This document shows, one piece after another, positions 51,510 to 62,927 of a stretch of 64,000 nt of DNA. The DNA is taken from assembly GCF_019430945.1 (NCBI RefSeq), contig NZ_JAHYCB010000007.1, positions 62,001 through 126,000 of the forward strand, read 5' to 3'. The stretch's first letter is position 1. Each line of letters starts with the position of its first letter. Both the position numbers and the translations under genes were made by a program. The DNA is from Neorhizobium populisoli (GTDB lineage Bacteria; Pseudomonadota; Alphaproteobacteria; Rhizobiales; Rhizobiaceae). Under the pieces are notes generated by a model, which made no database searches, was not told the DNA's origin, and worked only from the letters and a program-made list of their open reading frames with translations.

Positions 51510-51656
51510 GTCACACTCCAGAACCTGCTTTGGTTTTGGTTTCAGTCGCGCTTTTCGTCAACCCCGGATCGCGCCAATGGAACCAACCTGCGGCAAAAGG
51601 CCCGCTTTTTTTCAATTATTCCAATGAAAAGCTAATCGATACCGAAGATGTGAGAA

Positions 51657-51670
51657 TTGATCCACGTCAA
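51657..51670. promoter_or_regulatory. FNR/FixK-type box upstream of hemA
   Basis: TTGATCCACGTCAA (minus strand TTGACGTGGATCAA) fits the consensus TTGAT-N4-RTCAA for FNR, FnrN and FixK proteins. It lies in the 222-base gap between the coxM stop and the hemA start, about 150 bases before the hemA ATG. Similar boxes control hemA in relatives. Confidence 0.65.
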
Positions 51671-51731
51671 CAGGGCCGGAAACTGCGGTTTTTACCGCAT
51701 TCCGACCCCGTTTATCGATGCCGATTCGAGC

Positions 51732-52529
51732 TTAGCAGGCGGAGACCACCGCTCGCTTTGCCATGACCTTCACCAGGTTTGCGCGGTATTCCGCATTTGC
51801 ATGCAGGTCGGACATCAGCTTGGAAGCGTCGACCGCGACATTGGCAATCGCATCCGCCGACCAGTTGCCGGCCAGCGCCTGCTCCATGCCCGCCTGGCGG
51901 AAGACGCCGTCAGAACCGGCACCGGTCACCGCCACACGAACCCCACCGGCTGTCTTCGCCACGAACACGCCGGTCATCGCAAAACGCGAAGCCGGGTTGT
52001 TGAACTTGGCGTAACCCGCCTTTTCCGGAGCATCGAAGGTGACAGCCGTCACCATCTCGCCCTCTTCCAGCGCCGTTTCGAACAGGCCGATGAAGAACTC
52101 GTCGGCGACAAGCGACCGTCGATCGGTGACGATGGTCGCGCCGAGCCCGAGCAGGCCGGCCGGATAATCGGCCGCCGGATCGTTATTGGCGATCGACCCG
52201 CCGATCGTGCCCATGTGGCGCACATGCGGATCGCCGATATGGCCGGCAAGCTGGCAGAGTGCCGGACAGACCGCCTTGAGTTCCCGCGAGGCGGCAACAT
52301 CCGCATGCGGTGTGGCCGCTCCGATCGTCACCTTGCGGCCTTCGACCTTGATGCCCCGGAGCGCCGGGATATGGCGAAGGTCGATGAGGTCGCTCGGCGC
52401 GGCAAGCCGCTGCTTCATGGTCGCGATCAGCGTCATGCCGCCGGAGAGGTATTTGCCCTCGTCATGCGTCGCTTTGGTTTTCACGGCATCCTCGACGGAG
52501 GAAGCGCGATGGTAGCTGGTTGCGTACAT
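51732..52529 (-). CDS. Molybdenum hydroxylase FAD subunit (CoxM-like)
   Basis: The 265-residue subunit has the FAD-binding motifs GGMTLIATMKQRLAAPSDLI, HMGTIGGSIANNDPAADYPA and a TRFAMTGVFVA-type C-terminal region. It is the medium subunit of a xanthine dehydrogenase/CO dehydrogenase-type enzyme that passes electrons to the cell's acceptor. It follows coxL-like by 12 bases and ends the operon. Confidence 0.92.
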   Translation of the reverse strand: MYATSYHRASSVEDAVKTKATHDEGKYLSGGMTLIATMKQRLAAPSDLIDLRHIPALRGIKVEGRKVTIGAATPHADVAASRELKAVCPALCQLAGHIGDPHVRHMGTIGGSIANNDPAADYPAGLLGLGATIVTDRRSLVADEFFIGLFETALEEGEMVTAVTFDAPEKAGYAKFNNPASRFAMTGVFVAKTAGGVRVAVTGAGSDGVFRQAGMEQALAGNWSADAIANVAVDASKLMSDLHANAEYRANLVKVMAKRAVVSAC

Positions 52530-52541
52530 AGGTCGTCCTCC

Positions 52542-54887
<2,346 letters not shown>

Positions 54888-54972
54888 TTTCATCTCCTCC
54901 CGAGATGGCAATTACTGTGCAGTGATTAGGAGCTAGTTGGTCCCGAACTATCGCTGGTAAGCGACGGCCGCC

Positions 54973-55461
54973 TTATTCCGCAGCCTGGCGGCCGCCCGCC
55001 ATTTCGGCATCGGCGGCAAGGATCGCCTTGACGATATTGTGGTAGCCGGTGCACCGACAGATATTGCCTTCGAGCCCGGCGCGGACCTTCTCTTCGGTCA
55101 GCGAACCGCCTTCGCGGTTGATCATGTCGACGGCAGTCATCACCATGCCCGGCGTGCAGAAGCCGCATTGCAGACCGTGATGTTCCTTGAAAGCCGCCTG
55201 GACGGGGTGAAGCTCGCCCTGACCTGCAAGACCCTCGATGGTTGTGATCGTCGAACCGGAGGCCTGCACGGCCAGGATGGAACAGCTCTTCACCGAATGC
55301 CCATCCATATGGACGACGCAGGCACCGCACTGGGTGGTGTCGCAACCCACATGCGTGCCGGTCAGGCTGAGCTTTTCGCGGATGAAATGCACGAGCAGGG
55401 TGCGATCCTCGCACTCGCCGCTCACCGTGCGGCCATTCACCGTCAGCGTCACTTTCGTCAT
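54973..55461 (-). CDS. Molybdenum hydroxylase 2Fe-2S subunit (CoxS-like)
   Basis: The 162-residue subunit has a plant-type ferredoxin cluster (C40, C45, C48, C60) and a second [2Fe-2S] domain (C99, C102, C135, C137), with motifs CDTTQCGACVVHMDG and QCGFCTPGMV. The ATG at 55461 follows GAGGAGGAAAAT. It is the first gene of the S-L-M operon; coxL-like starts 85 bases downstream. The gene order matches form II CODH-like loci. Confidence 0.94.
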   Translation of the reverse strand: MTKVTLTVNGRTVSGECEDRTLLVHFIREKLSLTGTHVGCDTTQCGACVVHMDGHSVKSCSILAVQASGSTITTIEGLAGQGELHPVQAAFKEHHGLQCGFCTPGMVMTAVDMINREGGSLTEEKVRAGLEGNICRCTGYHNIVKAILAADAEMAGGRQAAE

Positions 55462-55740
55462 ATTTTCCTCCTCGTGTCCCTCCCGGACACGGCAATCATC
55501 ATTTGCCTTTTTGCCTGGGGGATCAACCACTACTTTCTATGGAACATGCAATATTTTGGTCGACCGTCTGACAAAAATCAGGTCGACCGTCAGGCGCCCG
55601 AACCGAGTAACTATCGGCAAACCAAACCGAAATTCCGTCTCAAAAGTGATCAATCGGATATGGACTCTTGGTGCTTGCGACCTATTCTTCTCATCGAAGG
55701 CCGGAGCGACCGGCCGCAAGAATGAACCCAGGAGGATCTC
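55462..55740. other. Divergent control region of cox-like operon
   Basis: This 279-base gap separates coxS-like from the divergent glycine-zipper lipoprotein. It holds paired GGTCGACC sites (entry at 55558). Apart from the ribosome sites at either end, no coding region or promoter is clear to me. Confidence 0.5.
55558..55591. promoter_or_regulatory. Paired GGTCGACCGTC sites with inner CTGA/TCAG repeat
   Basis: GGTCGACCGTC occurs at 55558-55568 and again at 55581-55591, a period of 23 bases (about two helical turns). GGTCGACC is itself a palindrome, and CTGA-N6-TCAG lies between the copies. This looks like an operator for a dimeric regulator, possibly GntR type. It is about 97 bases upstream of the coxS-like start. 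Confidence 0.5.
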
Positions 55741-56004
55741 ATGAAAAAGGTCATCGCACTTCTGCTGGTCGGCGCCGCACTCGCGAGCTGCACCGCAACC
55801 GAACAGGGTGCCGGCATCGGCGCCGCATCCGGCGCCGTCATCGGCGGCCTGGCAACCGGCAACGTCCGCGGCGCGGCCGTCGGCGCTGCAATCGGCGGCG
55901 TTTCCGGCGCCGTGATCGGCTCCGTCGCCGAACAGCCCGGCCAGTGCTATTACCGTGACCGCTACGGCCGCCGCTATATCGACGATTGCCCGCGCCGTTA
56001 CTGA
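55741..56004 (+). CDS. Glycine-zipper lipoprotein
   Basis: The 87-residue lipoprotein has lipobox LASC (Cys17) and a glycine-zipper repeat (GIGAASGAVIGGLATGNVRG and GAAIGGVSGAVIGSVAEQ). The C-terminus is a short Tyr/Arg/Cys tail (CYYRDRYGRRYIDDCPRRY). Such proteins are small outer-membrane or periplasmic lipoproteins, often stress-linked, of unclear function. AGGAGG precedes the ATG; a strong terminator follows. Confidence 0.88.
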   Translation: MKKVIALLLVGAALASCTATEQGAGIGAASGAVIGGLATGNVRGAAVGAAIGGVSGAVIGSVAEQPGQCYYRDRYGRRYIDDCPRRY

Positions 56005-56033
56005 TAAACGCTCGGATTGCATTAAAATCTGTG

Positions 56034-56062
56034 GCCCCGGAGCAAGTTCCGGGGCTTTTTAT
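56034..56062 (+). terminator. Rho-independent terminator after the glycine-zipper gene
   Basis: GCCCCGGA (56034-56041) pairs with TCCGGGGC (56048-56055) around GCAAGT and is followed by TTTTTATTT. It lies 30 bases after the stop. Confidence 0.9.
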
Positions 56063-56176
56063 TTCATGAAATCATCACGAAAGACGCGGGAGGGGTACCC
56101 CACCCGGTTTTTTGCGGTTAAGTAGGTCACTTCGTTGGAAGCATGACGGCTTCCGGTCGGGGAAACGACAGTCAGT

Positions 56177-58111
56177 TTGCGTATGCGGAACGAAAACACT
56201 GGGCGGGCTAAAAACCGGAGGCTGAAGGGGGCAGGTGTTGCAGCACTGCTGGCCGCAGCCTTGACGGTCGCTCCGCCGCTCGCGACCAACGCATTCGCCT
56301 TCAAGCTTTTCGGCATCACCCTTTTCGGCGACGACGATGACGACACCGTCGAGGTGATCGATCCCGTGCGCTACGAACCGACCCTTCAGACCGGCAATGC
56401 CGACAAGGATCTGAAAGACCGTCTGGAATCCGCCGCCGCCCTCATCACCGATAAGGAAAAGCCGGTTTCCGGCGATCTCGGCGTCATCATCAAGGCGCGC
56501 GAGGATCGCGACCGGCTGATCGCCGTACTTTACGAAGAAGCGCGCTACGGTGGCACGGTGAAGGTCTCCGTCAACGGCACCGATATCGACCGCCTGCCGC
56601 CCAACCCGACATTCGACCACTCCAAGCCCGTTCCGGTGACGGTCAGTATCGACCCCGGCCCGCTCTTCAAGCTCGGCTCCATCAGGTTCGATGGTGATCT
56701 CAAGGGCAGAAACCCGGAGGATTATGACCTCGTGCCCGGCGGCGAAGCCGGTTCGAGGCTCATTCTCAAAGCGGGCGAAAAGCTGCTCGTCGACCTTAAG
56801 GATGAAGGCCGGCCTCTTGCCAAACTGACGGAACGGAAAGTCACCGCCGACCATCGCACCAATACGCTCGATGTCGTGCTCGGCGCGGTCGGCGGCCCAG
56901 TCGCGCCGTTTGGCGCCGTCACGGTCAAGGGTTCGCGTAGCGTCGATCCCGCCTTTATTAGCCGTTATTCCCGCCTCGACAAAGGCGGCCGCTACTCCCG
57001 GGAACAGCTCAAGAAGGCCAATGACCGGCTGCGCGAACTCGGCGTTTTCTCGAGCGTGACCATCCATGAATCGGAAAAGCTGGCGCCGGATGGCTCGCTG
57101 CCGCTTCTGATCGAGGTTTCCGACGGCAAGCAGCGCTATTTCGGCCTCGGCGCCGAATATTCCTCGTTGGACGGCGCCGGCCTGCAGGGCTATTGGGGCC
57201 ATCGCAACCTCTTCGGCGAGGCGGAATCGCTGCGCATCGAGGGCAAGGTATCCGGCATCGGTGCGACGACCGACGTTTCCACCTTCGATTATTCCGCCGG
57301 CATCATCTACACCAAGCCCGGCGCCATCGTACCGGAGGCCACGTTCGAATCCCGTCTCGAAGCCAAGAGCGAGACACCCGACGTCTACGATGCCCAGACC
57401 GTCGTTTATTCCGCCAGCCTCGCTTACGAACTGAACGATACGGACAAGATCAAGGGCGGTGGCGAGATCGCCTGGATCAATACAGACGATGCCTTCGGCA
57501 AGAACCAGTACCTGACCTTCAGCCTGCCGATCTCGTTCGAGCGCGATACACGCGACAACAAGCTCGATCCGACCGAAGGTTATTATGGAACGCTGTCGGC
57601 CAAGCCGAGCTACGAGTTCCTCGACGGCACCGTATTCTCCTCTTTCGAAGGGGCGATTTCCGGTTATCTCGGCTTCGGAGAGGAAAACGGCGTGGTCCTG
57701 GCCGGCAAACTTTCGGCCGGTACGCTGATCGGCGGAGATGGGCTTGAAACTCTCCCGGCAACGCGCAGATTCTTCGCCGGCGGCGGCGGATCGATCCGCG
57801 GATATACCTATCGCGAAGTCTCGCCCTACAATAATGACGACGAGGCGACCGGCGGGCGCTCTTATGCCGTGGGATCTTTCGAAGTGAGGGTAAAAGTGTC
57901 AGAAAACATAGGCATTGTACCTTTTATTGATGTCGGTACGGTATCGACCGGAATCATGCCTGATTTTTCTGATATTCGTGCGGGCGCAGGGATTGGCGTC
58001 AGATATGCCACGCCTTTTGGCCCGCTCAGACTGGATGTTGCAGTTCCACTGCAAAGATATGACGGCGGCAGCCAATACGGTATCTATGCAGGCATAGGGC
58101 AAGCATTCTAA
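56177..58111 (+). CDS. tamA: Autotransporter assembly complex protein TamA
   Basis: The 644-residue BamA-family protein has a signal-type N-terminus (GVAALLAAALTVAPPLATNA), POTRA domains (about residues 60-300) and a C-terminal 16-strand barrel. The barrel shows GLGAEYSSLDGAGLQGYWGH, RRFFAGGGGSIRGYTYREVS with the conserved RGY lid loop, and an end VRYATPFGPLRLDVAVPLQR. With TamB it forms an outer/inner membrane-spanning system for barrel assembly or lipid transport. The start (TTG 56177 or ATG 56183) has a poor ribosome site. Confidence 0.94.
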   Translation: MRMRNENTGRAKNRRLKGAGVAALLAAALTVAPPLATNAFAFKLFGITLFGDDDDDTVEVIDPVRYEPTLQTGNADKDLKDRLESAAALITDKEKPVSGDLGVIIKAREDRDRLIAVLYEEARYGGTVKVSVNGTDIDRLPPNPTFDHSKPVPVTVSIDPGPLFKLGSIRFDGDLKGRNPEDYDLVPGGEAGSRLILKAGEKLLVDLKDEGRPLAKLTERKVTADHRTNTLDVVLGAVGGPVAPFGAVTVKGSRSVDPAFISRYSRLDKGGRYSREQLKKANDRLRELGVFSSVTIHESEKLAPDGSLPLLIEVSDGKQRYFGLGAEYSSLDGAGLQGYWGHRNLFGEAESLRIEGKVSGIGATTDVSTFDYSAGIIYTKPGAIVPEATFESRLEAKSETPDVYDAQTVVYSASLAYELNDTDKIKGGGEIAWINTDDAFGKNQYLTFSLPISFERDTRDNKLDPTEGYYGTLSAKPSYEFLDGTVFSSFEGAISGYLGFGEENGVVLAGKLSAGTLIGGDGLETLPATRRFFAGGGGSIRGYTYREVSPYNNDDEATGGRSYAVGSFEVRVKVSENIGIVPFIDVGTVSTGIMPDFSDIRAGAGIGVRYATPFGPLRLDVAVPLQRYDGGSQYGIYAGIGQAF

Positions 58112-58140
58112 ATGGCACCTCGAAAGGTTAACGAGCGGGC

Positions 58141-61100
58141 ATGACGCTGATGGTTCGCATGATGAAATGGATCTTGAAGGCTGCGCTTGGCGCGGTCGCG
58201 GTCCTGTTCGTCATGGGGCTGGGCGTCGTGCTTTTCGTGGCCCTGACGCCGGTCGGCGGCCGCGTGGCAGCAGACCGTATTTCCCAGATCGTCTCGACCC
58301 CTGACCGTGGCATTACCTTCACCCGGCCCGAAGGCTTGTTAACGGGCGATCTCAAGATCGACAGCCTGACCCTGTCCGACGATGCCGGCCCCTACGCCCA
58401 GATCGGCGGCATCAAGGTGGACTGGTCGCCGACCTCGCTGGTGACCGGCGTCTTCCGCGCCGACCATATCTCCGCCGATACCGTCAATTTCATTCGCCCG
58501 CCCCGCCCGCCGAAACCGGCCGCGCCCGGCGCTTCGAACTCCAGCTCTTCCGGCTCGCCATTGCCGGTCGGTATCCGCGTTGCGCAAATCGACCTGCCGG
58601 ATGTCAACCTGTCGCAGGCACTGTCGGGCGGGCGTGACTTCTCACTCTCGGTCAAGGGCTCGATCGACGCGACCGGCCCAGACATCTCCCTCGACCTGCA
58701 GGCGACCCGCAAGGACGAGCCGAACGCCAAGGCCTCCGCCGACGTCGTCTATGCGCCGACCGAAAACCGCTTGACGCTGAAGGCGGCGATTTCCGAGCCG
58801 AAGGGCGGCCTGCTCGCCCGTCTTCTCCGCCTGCCGGGCGCCCCCGCGGTCGATCTTGCACTCGATGGCGAAGGACCGCTTTCTGATTGGGCCGGCAAGC
58901 TGCAGGGCAGCGTCGGCGGCGTTCCTGTGATCGACGTCAACGGCAAGCATCTCCTGGTCGAAAACGAACGCCACCGCATTGAAGTCACCGGCGGTGGCCA
59001 GTTGTCCACCCTTCTGCCGCCAGCCTTCCGGCCACTGTTCGGCGGCACGACGGATATCAATATCGCCGCCATCTACGCGCCGTCCGGCCGCGTCGATATC
59101 GAGCGCGGCGACTTGGCTTCCGGCGCCGTTAAGATCGGCGCCAAGGGTGCCTGGGACCCGACCGGCGACAACAGCCTGACCGCCAGTCTCAACGGCATGA
59201 ACGGCCCGGTGGATTTCGTCTGGCCGATCAACGGCCAGGAGAGCCGCTTCTCCTTCGAGAGCATCAATTTCACGCTGAACGGGGCCGCGACCTCCGCGCG
59301 CTTTAACGCGACCGCCGCATTGAGCGCCGCTCAGGTGCCCCAAGGTCGGTTCAACCAGATCCGCCTGCAGGCCGAGAGCGAAGACCTGAACCTCATCACG
59401 CGATCCGGCAGCGTCCGCAGCCGTTTCACGGTGGCTCGCACCGAATTCACCGATCCGGACCTCAACCGGATCGTGCGTGGGCCGGTCACGCTTGACGCGC
59501 CATTGCGCCTCGCGCCGCCGGCGATCGGCCTCGATGCCGCGACCTTCGACAGCCAGAATGTCAACGGCACGCTATCCGGTGCCTATGACATGTCCAAGCA
59601 GGCTGTCACCGGCAACTTCCGCATCTTCGCCAACCCGGTCGTGCTGCCGCCTGCGCTCTCTTCCAAGTTCGACGGCAAGCTGTCGGCCGAAGGTTATGTC
59701 AACGCCGTTACCGGTGGCCGCGTCAGCCTCGAAAACTTCGTGATGCGTTCCAACGCCGTCGAGGCGCATGGCAGCGTGCTGCTCGAAAACCAGAAGGTGA
59801 CCGGCAAGCTTGCAGGCCGTGTACCGGACCTCAAGCGCTGGCTGCCGGAAGCCGAGGGTGCCGCGGGCTTCGACATCGCGGCCAACGGACCGCTGACCGC
59901 CGTCGGTATCAAGGCGATTGTCAATTCCGCCGATGCCCGCCTTGTCGGCCGCAAGCTGCAGGACATGAGCTTCGTGCTCGACGGCGTTGCCGACCCGAAC
60001 GCCCCGAAGGGCAAGCTGACCGCGACCGGTTCGCTCGACGGCCAGCCGATCAAGGTCAATGCCGACCTTGCTTCGGCGCAGGGCCGCACCAGCGCGCCGG
60101 CCATTTCCGCCGAAGTCGGCCCGAACAAGCTGAACGGCTCGCTCACCTTCTCGCCGGACTTCATGCCGGAAGGCCAGCTGACCTTCGACTTCCCGGATGT
60201 CGCATTGCTGGCCGCCCTCGCCGCCCAGCAGGCGCAGGGTGACCTGCGCGGCACCGTGATGTTCAGCAATACCGGCGGCAAGGCAGGCGCCGCGATCCGC
60301 GCTTCCGGCAATGCGTTGCGCCGCGGCGGCATCGAGATCGCCCAGCCGAACATCGATCTCGCCATTCCTGACATCAAGGCGATAGCCGCTCAGGGCACGG
60401 TCAAGGCCGCCCGGATCGGTGCAGGCTCGGTCGGCCTCAACGACATCAATCTCGGTTTCCAGCACGCCGGCAACCGCACCGGCTTCAATCTCGCCGCCCA
60501 ATATGACAATGCTCCGCTGAATGCGATCGGCGACATCCAGACCGGCGCGGATATCTCCGTCGGCATCGACAGTTTCACCGCCACGCCGCGCAATATCCCG
60601 ATCCGTCTCGCACAGCCGACCCGGATCGCCATCGCCAATGGCGGCGCGCGGCTTGCCGGCCTGACGCTCGCAACCGGCACCGGCAGCGTCACCGTCAACG
60701 GTTCGGCGGGAACCAATCTCGACGTGACGGCCAAGATCAATGCGCTGCCGGCGAGCCTGCTGAACAGCTTTGTCCCGGCAATCAACGCGGCCGGTACGAT
60801 TTCCGGCTCGATTAGCGCCACGGGCGCTGCGACAGCACCGGCCGTCAAATATGACCTAGAATGGAGTGATGCACAGCTTCGCCAGACGCGCGACGCTGGC
60901 ATCAGCCCGTTTCGCCTCCAGGCTAGCGGAAGCTTCGCCAACGGGACAGTCGCACTAGACGCGACGAAACTGACCGGTTCCGGCGGGCTCGATCTTTCGG
61001 CCACCGGCCGCGTCATCCTGAAGGACGGCGTGCCGGCGCTCGACATCAACGCCCGCGCCAATGCCGTGCCGGCCAGCCTCATCAATGCCTTTGCGCCGAC

Positions 61101-62640
61101 CATGGGCGCCCGCGGCACGATTTCAGGCACCGTCACTGCCACCGGCACACCTGAAGCACCGGCAGTGAAATATAATCTGCGCTGGGCCGATGCCGGCGTT
61201 GCGCAGACCGCATCGGTCGGCCTGACCTCGGTCGATGTCAATGCCAATGGCACCTTCCAGAACGGCACCGTCACCGTCGATACCCGTCTTTCCGGCGGCG
61301 GCGGAATTTCGCTCTCCGGCGGCGGTTCGGTCTCGCTTGCGGGCGCAAAACCGCTGAACTTGAAATTCGACGGCCGTCTACCCTTTTCCATCCTCGCCGG
61401 TCAGCTGGCCGCGCAGGGTTTCGTGCTGGAAGGCACCGGCAATGTCGATATCGCCGTCGGCGGCACCGCGGCCGCGCCTGCGATCACCGGCACAGCCTCC
61501 ACCTCTGGCGCCCGGCTCGTCGACGTGCGCCGCAACCTCGCCCTGACGGACCTTGCCGCCAATGTCTCGCTGGACGGCAAAAGCGCCAACATCTCTCGCG
61601 TATCGGCCAAGCTCTCGGGCGGCGGCACCGTCTCGGTTAACGGCTCGGTCGGCATCACTCCCGGCTCCGGCTTCCCCGCCGACCTGAAGATCACGCTTGC
61701 CAAGGCGAGCTATGCCGACGGCACGCTGTTTGCCGTCACCGCCGACGGCGCGCTGACGATCACCGGACCCTTGACCTCCGGTCCGACGCTTGGCGGCAAG
61801 GTGACGCTGACCAAGGCTTCGATCACGGTGCCCGCCCGCCTGCCGACCTCGCTTTCGGCAATCGACATCCGCCACCGCAATGCCCCGCCGGATGTGTTGC
61901 GGCAGATGGAGGAGTTGCGGCCGAAGGGCGCCAAGGGTGCCTCCGATCCGATCGCGCTCAACCTGCAGATCAGCGCTCCGAACGGCATCTTCGTGCGCGG
62001 CCGCGGCATCGACGCGGAACTCGGTGGCGATCTTACCGTCACCGGCAATGCGATCGCTCCGGTGATCTCCGGAGGTTTCGAGATGCGTCGCGGCCGGATC
62101 GTCATCCTCGCCAAACGTCTCGATTTCACCGATGGCGATATCAAGTTCGGCGGTGGCCTCGTCCCGATCCTCAATATGGAAGCCAGCACGACCTCCGCGG
62201 CTACGACGATCATCGTGAAGGTCACCGGCGTCGCCAATGACCCGACGATCACCTTCTCCTCCTCCCCTGCCCTGCCGCAGGACGAGGTCTTGGCCCGGCT
62301 GATCTTCGGCCAGTCCATGTCGCGGCTTTCGCCGCTGCAGATCGCCCAGCTCGCTGATGCCGTCACCCAGCTTGCCGGCGGCGGCTCTACCTCGCTGCTG
62401 GAGACGCTGCGCAGCAATCTCGGCGTCGACGATCTCGACATCAACACGGATTCGACGGGGCAGACGACCGTTTCGGTTGGACGCTATATCAACAACCGCA
62501 CTTATCTGCAGGTCGAACAGGGCGGCGCGGGCGGCGCTCAGGCAACCATCAATCTCGATGTGGGCCGCGGCGTCAAGCTGAAGGCCGGGGCCGGCACCGA
62601 AGGCGGCACCGCCGGCATTTTCTACGAAAAAGAATACTGA
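58141..62640 (+). CDS. tamB: Translocation and assembly module protein TamB (AsmA-like)
   Basis: The 1499-residue protein has an N-terminal anchor (VAVLFVMGLGVVLFVALTPV) and a long repetitive beta-helix groove typical of TamB/YdbH-type lipid-transport proteins, ending with the DUF490 C-terminal domain (GRIVILAKRLDFTDGDIKFG, DEVLARLIFGQSMSRLSPLQ, and a final GRGVKLKAGAGTEGGTAGIF). It spans the periplasm. Internal repeats of about 107 residues start near 60718, 61039 and 61354. It begins 29 bases after tamA, so they form one operon. Confidence 0.94.
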   Translation: MTLMVRMMKWILKAALGAVAVLFVMGLGVVLFVALTPVGGRVAADRISQIVSTPDRGITFTRPEGLLTGDLKIDSLTLSDDAGPYAQIGGIKVDWSPTSLVTGVFRADHISADTVNFIRPPRPPKPAAPGASNSSSSGSPLPVGIRVAQIDLPDVNLSQALSGGRDFSLSVKGSIDATGPDISLDLQATRKDEPNAKASADVVYAPTENRLTLKAAISEPKGGLLARLLRLPGAPAVDLALDGEGPLSDWAGKLQGSVGGVPVIDVNGKHLLVENERHRIEVTGGGQLSTLLPPAFRPLFGGTTDINIAAIYAPSGRVDIERGDLASGAVKIGAKGAWDPTGDNSLTASLNGMNGPVDFVWPINGQESRFSFESINFTLNGAATSARFNATAALSAAQVPQGRFNQIRLQAESEDLNLITRSGSVRSRFTVARTEFTDPDLNRIVRGPVTLDAPLRLAPPAIGLDAATFDSQNVNGTLSGAYDMSKQAVTGNFRIFANPVVLPPALSSKFDGKLSAEGYVNAVTGGRVSLENFVMRSNAVEAHGSVLLENQKVTGKLAGRVPDLKRWLPEAEGAAGFDIAANGPLTAVGIKAIVNSADARLVGRKLQDMSFVLDGVADPNAPKGKLTATGSLDGQPIKVNADLASAQGRTSAPAISAEVGPNKLNGSLTFSPDFMPEGQLTFDFPDVALLAALAAQQAQGDLRGTVMFSNTGGKAGAAIRASGNALRRGGIEIAQPNIDLAIPDIKAIAAQGTVKAARIGAGSVGLNDINLGFQHAGNRTGFNLAAQYDNAPLNAIGDIQTGADISVGIDSFTATPRNIPIRLAQPTRIAIANGGARLAGLTLATGTGSVTVNGSAGTNLDVTAKINALPASLLNSFVPAINAAGTISGSISATGAATAPAVKYDLEWSDAQLRQTRDAGISPFRLQASGSFANGTVALDATKLTGSGGLDLSATGRVILKDGVPALDINARANAVPASLINAFAPTMGARGTISGTVTATGTPEAPAVKYNLRWADAGVAQTASVGLTSVDVNANGTFQNGTVTVDTRLSGGGGISLSGGGSVSLAGAKPLNLKFDGRLPFSILAGQLAAQGFVLEGTGNVDIAVGGTAAAPAITGTASTSGARLVDVRRNLALTDLAANVSLDGKSANISRVSAKLSGGGTVSVNGSVGITPGSGFPADLKITLAKASYADGTLFAVTADGALTITGPLTSGPTLGGKVTLTKASITVPARLPTSLSAIDIRHRNAPPDVLRQMEELRPKGAKGASDPIALNLQISAPNGIFVRGRGIDAELGGDLTVTGNAIAPVISGGFEMRRGRIVILAKRLDFTDGDIKFGGGLVPILNMEASTTSAATTIIVKVTGVANDPTITFSSSPALPQDEVLARLIFGQSMSRLSPLQIAQLADAVTQLAGGGSTSLLETLRSNLGVDDLDINTDSTGQTTVSVGRYINNRTYLQVEQGGAGGAQATINLDVGRGVKLKAGAGTEGGTAGIFYEKEY

Positions 62641-62927
62641 GCCTATAGGCGCAAATCACGAACTGCCGAATACACTTTCGCCCTTTCGTTGCGCCGGCAA
62701 GTAAACATCAAAAAACATCAGCAACCACAGAGAGAAATCCTCTATCAAAAGCAATTAAATCGCGTAATTGTCATATTTAGACTTATTCATCGTTGACGCG
62801 ATATTAATTTCAATCGTTTATTTCTAGCATAACGTCGCTCATTGAAATATCGCAGTATTATGCTCGCCTAATATTGCGATATTCCCGTAAGCGCCGACAA
62901 CACATCTCATTTGAGCGGGCACTTACC
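62641..62927. other. AT-rich intergenic region before the chemoreceptor gene
   Basis: The 287 bases between tamB and the receptor gene are much poorer in G and C than the neighbours. TTGACG at 62793-62798 could be a -35 element, with T-rich sequence about 18 bases downstream, but a -10 box is not clear. I see no gene or repeat. Confidence 0.5.
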
